Shown: positions 6,590 to 9,086 of the stretch, one piece after another
Position numbering within the stretch: position 1 is the first letter of the stretch
Layout of the letters: every line of letters begins with the position of its first letter
NCBI GenBank assembly: GCA_023137075.1
Contig: JAGLQA010000504.1
Coordinates: 1-9,086 of the forward strand
Source: Candidatus Aminicenantota bacterium
GTDB lineage: Bacteria; Acidobacteriota; Aminicenantia; UBA2199
Reading direction: 5' to 3'
Length of the DNA stretch: 9,086 bases
The notes under the pieces: generated by a model
Databases searched by the model: none
Told to the model about the DNA's origin: nothing
Seen by the model: the letters and a program-made list of their open reading frames with translations, nothing else
Position numbers and translations under genes: made by a program

Positions 6590-6729
6590 AGCTTCTTCTT
6601 GATACACATACGTTTATATGGTGGGTGAGCGAACCGGAGCGACTGCCGAAAAAAGTTCTCCGGGCATGTGAGAGCGAAAAGAACGAATTGTTTCTAAGTG
6701 TAGCAAGCGTGTGGGAAATGCAAATATAG
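6586..6729 (+). pseudogene. vapC: Truncated VapC-like PIN-domain toxin
   Basis: The frame begins MKLLLDTHTFIWWVSEPERL, the classic start of VapC/PIN ribonucleases of the group paired with Phd-type antitoxins, and continues ELFLSVASVWEMQI before a TAG stop at 6727-6729. It has 47 codons against about 125-130 in the family. The first catalytic Asp (D6) and the conserved Glu of VWE (E45) are kept. The acidic residues of the C-terminal half, needed for the metal site, are lost, so RNase activity is not expected. The break point joins directly to livM, whose ATG lies one base after the stop (TAGTATG). This looks like a deletion or an insertion footprint that fused a toxin-antitoxin locus to the livM start. 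Confidence 0.85.
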
Positions 6730-6730
6730 T

Positions 6731-7618
6731 ATGGAATATTTACTGCATATCCTGATCTACATCGGCATTTATTCGATATTGTCGGTGTCGCTAAATTTGC
6801 TGGTAGGTTATACCGGTATTTTGTCTATCGCTCATGCCGCATTTTACGGAGTCGGTGCATATGTAGCGGCACTAATGGCGTTGAAATTGCACAGCCCTTT
6901 TATCTTGAACTTGCTTCTCGGTATTATCGCCGCCGGGATATTGGGCGCCTTGATCGGAATCCCTTCTCTCAGGATAAAGGACGACTATTTTGTGATTGCT
7001 ACCTTTGCCTTCCAGGTGATTGTTTTTAGCGTACTCAACAACTGGGTTTCCTTTACCAGTGGACCCATGGGACTACCTGGTATCCCGCAGCCCGATATTT
7101 TCGGATTAAAAATATCGTCTCATATCGAATTTTTGATACTGGTTACTCTACTGGCTGCCTTGGTGTTTTGGATATCTAATAGGGTCGTTAAATCTCCCTT
7201 TGGTAGAGTTCTAAAAGCCATCCGCGAGGACGAAGTCTTTGCCCAGTCTTTTGGTAAAAATATCTTTGCCTTTAAATTGAAAGTATTTATGATCAGCGCG
7301 GCTTTGGCAGCTATTGCAGGTGTAATGTATGCCACTTATATCAGTTTTATCGATCCCACCAGCTTTACCATCATGGAGTCGATCTTTATTATTTCTATAG
7401 TGATTATCGGCGGCGCCGGAAACTTATGGGGTTCCGTTATCGGAGCGGTGGTGCTGGTGGCTTTGCCGGAGTTACTGCGATTTGTTGGGTTACCCAATGC
7501 CGTGGCTGCTAATATCAGGCAAATCCTGTACGGCTCTCTCCTGGTTATTTTTATGATGTGGCGGCCCCAGGGATTTATCGGTGAGTACTTCTTTAAACAG
7601 GAATCGGAGAACCAATGA
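6731..7618 (+). CDS. livM: Liv-type ABC transporter permease LivM
   Basis: This is the second inner-membrane permease of the importer, 295 residues, about eight to nine membrane segments. Diagnostic features are SVSLNLLVGYTGILSIAHAAFYGVGAY at the N-terminus (residues about 18-44), the IPSLRIKDDYFVIATFAF segment, the coupling loop SPFGRVLKAIREDEVFAQSFG starting near residue 156, and IVIIGGAGNLWGSVIGAVV near the C-terminus. It follows the broken toxin gene by one base and has no convincing ribosome site (only GGGAA at 6713-6717, 13 bases away). Initiation probably depends on ribosomes terminating at the toxin stop. Its stop overlaps the livG start (ATGA at 7615-7618). The substrate cannot be deduced. 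Confidence 0.94.
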   Translation: MEYLLHILIYIGIYSILSVSLNLLVGYTGILSIAHAAFYGVGAYVAALMALKLHSPFILNLLLGIIAAGILGALIGIPSLRIKDDYFVIATFAFQVIVFSVLNNWVSFTSGPMGLPGIPQPDIFGLKISSHIEFLILVTLLAALVFWISNRVVKSPFGRVLKAIREDEVFAQSFGKNIFAFKLKVFMISAALAAIAGVMYATYISFIDPTSFTIMESIFIISIVIIGGAGNLWGSVIGAVVLVALPELLRFVGLPNAVAANIRQILYGSLLVIFMMWRPQGFIGEYFFKQESENQ

Positions 7619-8382
7619 GGGAGAATATGGCGGATTTTCTGACCGTGGACAGCCTGAATAAAAGTTTTGACGGCATTGTGGCCCTGGAAAATTTTTCTTG
7701 CAAGATTAAAAAAAAGGGAATACTCGGTTTAATAGGTCCCAATGGCGCCGGAAAATCCACTTTTTTTAATGTGTTGACCGGCTTTATCACCTGTGACAGC
7801 GGCAAAACGAATTTTATGGGCACAGAAATCACGGGAAAATCAGCGGATAAAATTGCCCGGATGGGAATTTCCCGGACATTCCAGGATTTGCGCCTGATCC
7901 GGCAGATAAGAGTCCTCGATAACATCCTGTTGTGTTTCCGGGATCAACCGGGTGAAAAACTGAGGAATACCTTTATAAAAAATAGCCTGGTTCGGAAAAA
8001 AGAAAAAGAAAATAAAAAAAAGGCAGTGGCTTTGCTGGAATATGCCGGTATTGCCGATAAAGCAGGCAGCCTTGCCAATGACCTCTCCTATGGACAACAA
8101 AAATTGTTGAGTATTACCTGCTGCCTGGCCGCAGACGCGGATTTGCTGCTGTTGGATGAACCGGTGTCAGGATTAAACCCGGTTATGATTGAAAAAATTC
8201 TCTCGATTATCTCTGAGTTACCTGAAAAGGGAAAGTCGGTAATATTGATAGAGCACAATATGGAAGCGATAATGCAAATATCCGATAGGATAATTTTTAT
8301 GGATACAGGTAAGAAAATCAGCGAAGGTACACCGCAAGAAGTACGCAGCGATCCCAGGATAATCGAGGCTTACTTAGATTAA
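7615..8382 (+). CDS. livG: Liv-type ABC transporter ATP-binding protein LivG
   Basis: This is one of two cytoplasmic ATPases that drive the importer, 255 residues, full length. Visible motifs: Walker A GPNGAGKST (41-49), a Q-loop in ISRTFQDLRLI, the ABC signature LSYGQQ (157-162), Walker B LLLLDEP with D181 and catalytic E182, and H-loop His214 in LIEHNM. The insert between Q-loop and signature, with the run KEKENKKKA, is typical of LivG rather than LivF. The start at 7615 overlaps the livM stop and has GGAGA four bases upstream; an ATG at 7627 preceded by GGGAG is possible but too close to its site. It ends six bases before livF. Confidence 0.95.
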   Translation: MRENMADFLTVDSLNKSFDGIVALENFSCKIKKKGILGLIGPNGAGKSTFFNVLTGFITCDSGKTNFMGTEITGKSADKIARMGISRTFQDLRLIRQIRVLDNILLCFRDQPGEKLRNTFIKNSLVRKKEKENKKKAVALLEYAGIADKAGSLANDLSYGQQKLLSITCCLAADADLLLLDEPVSGLNPVMIEKILSIISELPEKGKSVILIEHNMEAIMQISDRIIFMDTGKKISEGTPQEVRSDPRIIEAYLD

Positions 8383-8388
8383 GAAACG

Positions 8389-9086
8389 ATGCTAACGATA
8401 GAAAACGTCAATACAGGATACCATAAAAAACCGGTTTTGTTCGACCTCTCTATGGAAATCAATGAAGGAGAGATTACAGCCATAATCGGGCCCAATGGCG
8501 CCGGGAAATCAACAATACTTAAAGCAGTAAGCGGTATTTTACCTCTGTGGCAGGGGGATATACGATTTAACGGTCGATCGATTAAAGATAATCCCACATC
8601 CAAAAATATCAACCTGGGTATCACCTTTTGTCCCCAGGGGAACCGGGTGTTCGATGAACTTTCGATATGGGATAACCTGGAAATCGGTGGATTTAATCTT
8701 TCAAAGCAGCAATTAAAAGAGCGAGTTGATATTGTCCTGGGAATATTTCCGGCGTTGAAAGATAGGTTAAAAGAAAGCGCCGGTCACCTGAGCGGCGGCG
8801 AGCAGCAGATGTTGGCTTTAGCAAGGGCCCTGATACCTTCGACAAAGCTGCTGCTGTTAGATGAACCGTCCTTAGGACTTGCTCCCAATTTATTGGGCAC
8901 AGTGTTCAACAAGCTGGTGGGAATCAATAAAGAAATGGGCATAACGATGCTGGTAGTGGAGCAGAAAGTAATAGAAGTTCTGGACATTGCAGACAAAGTA
9001 TTCGGATTAAAATTAGGGCGGGTATTTTTTCAGGGAAATCCCGGTGATTTCAAAAAAAGTAAAGAAAAAATGAAGGAATTATTTCT
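8389..9086 (+). CDS. livF: Liv-type ABC transporter ATP-binding protein LivF (3' end cut by window edge)
   Basis: This is the second cytoplasmic ATPase of the importer. It runs open to the right edge for 232 codons; the family is about 233-240 residues, so only the last few residues are missing. Motifs: Walker A GPNGAGKST (34-42), Q-loop FCPQGNRVF, signature LSGGEQQ (134-140), Walker B LLLLDEP with D158 and E159. The switch position is Gln (Q192 in VVEQK) rather than His, as is usual for LivF. No strong ribosome site precedes the ATG, which is six bases after the livG stop, so coupled translation is likely. It pairs with LivG to form the ATPase dimer. Confidence 0.93.
   Translation, partial: MLTIENVNTGYHKKPVLFDLSMEINEGEITAIIGPNGAGKSTILKAVSGILPLWQGDIRFNGRSIKDNPTSKNINLGITFCPQGNRVFDELSIWDNLEIGGFNLSKQQLKERVDIVLGIFPALKDRLKESAGHLSGGEQQMLALARALIPSTKLLLLDEPSLGLAPNLLGTVFNKLVGINKEMGITMLVVEQKVIEVLDIADKVFGLKLGRVFFQGNPGDFKKSKEKMKELF

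Noticed and set aside
1..9086. CRISPR arrays, tRNA or rRNA genes, transposase or integrase genes
   Set aside because: No regularly spaced repeats, no tRNA-like cloverleaf segments and no recognisable transposase or integrase motifs were seen on either strand.

Overview
The window carries a branched-chain-amino-acid-type (Liv/HAAT) ABC import operon, all on the + strand, in which extra genes interrupt the usual order. The organism cannot be named from this sequence. The solute-binding protein has a Bacteroidota-like lipoprotein start (SCKKDD around the lipobox Cys). However, several genes have strong AGGAGG-type ribosome binding sites and the promoters look like ordinary sigma70 promoters, which is unlike typical Bacteroidota. 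A member of the wider FCB group or an uncultivated anaerobic lineage is a reasonable guess, no more.

Layout. Positions 1-192 hold no gene I can support. At 193-615 there is a good promoter and a small antitoxin-like gene whose C-terminal half looks like read-through into non-native sequence. Next come a 61-bp imperfect inverted repeat (516-576) and a near-consensus promoter (554-582). These are followed by a tightly packed series: a lipoprotein solute-binding protein (608-1747), a radical SAM protein with a partial SPASM-like tail (1766-3214), a 695-residue protein whose C-terminus resembles a divergent DisA_N/diadenylate-cyclase nucleotide-binding domain (3229-5316), and the permease LivH (5321-6196). 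Between livH and livM sits a toxin-antitoxin remnant: an intact Phd/YefM-type antitoxin (6353-6589) and a VapC/PIN toxin cut off after 47 codons (6586-6729), ending one base before the livM start. LivM (6731-7618), LivG (7615-8382) and LivF (8389 to the right edge, lacking only its last residues) complete the transporter.

How the genes work together. The binding protein, LivH/LivM permeases and LivG/LivF ATPases together make one complete importer of the Liv family. The radical SAM protein and the DisA_N-like protein are not normal members of such operons. Their gaps of 18, 14 and 4 bases imply co-transcription with the importer. The N-terminus of the radical SAM protein resembles peptide/protein maturases. 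The DisA_N-like protein keeps the DGA nucleotide-contact motif but lacks the canonical RHR, so it may sense or bind a nucleotide rather than make c-di-AMP. A working hypothesis is an importer coupled to a radical-SAM modification step and a nucleotide-responsive partner.

Composition. Sampled 60-base lines are about 28-30% GC in the solute-binding and DisA_N-like genes, but about 48-50% GC in the upstream antitoxin and in livH beyond about 5430. The AT-rich block therefore starts near 480-620 and ends inside the first 40 codons of livH. This suggests a replaced or acquired segment bounded by toxin-antitoxin debris on the left and a mosaic livH on the right.
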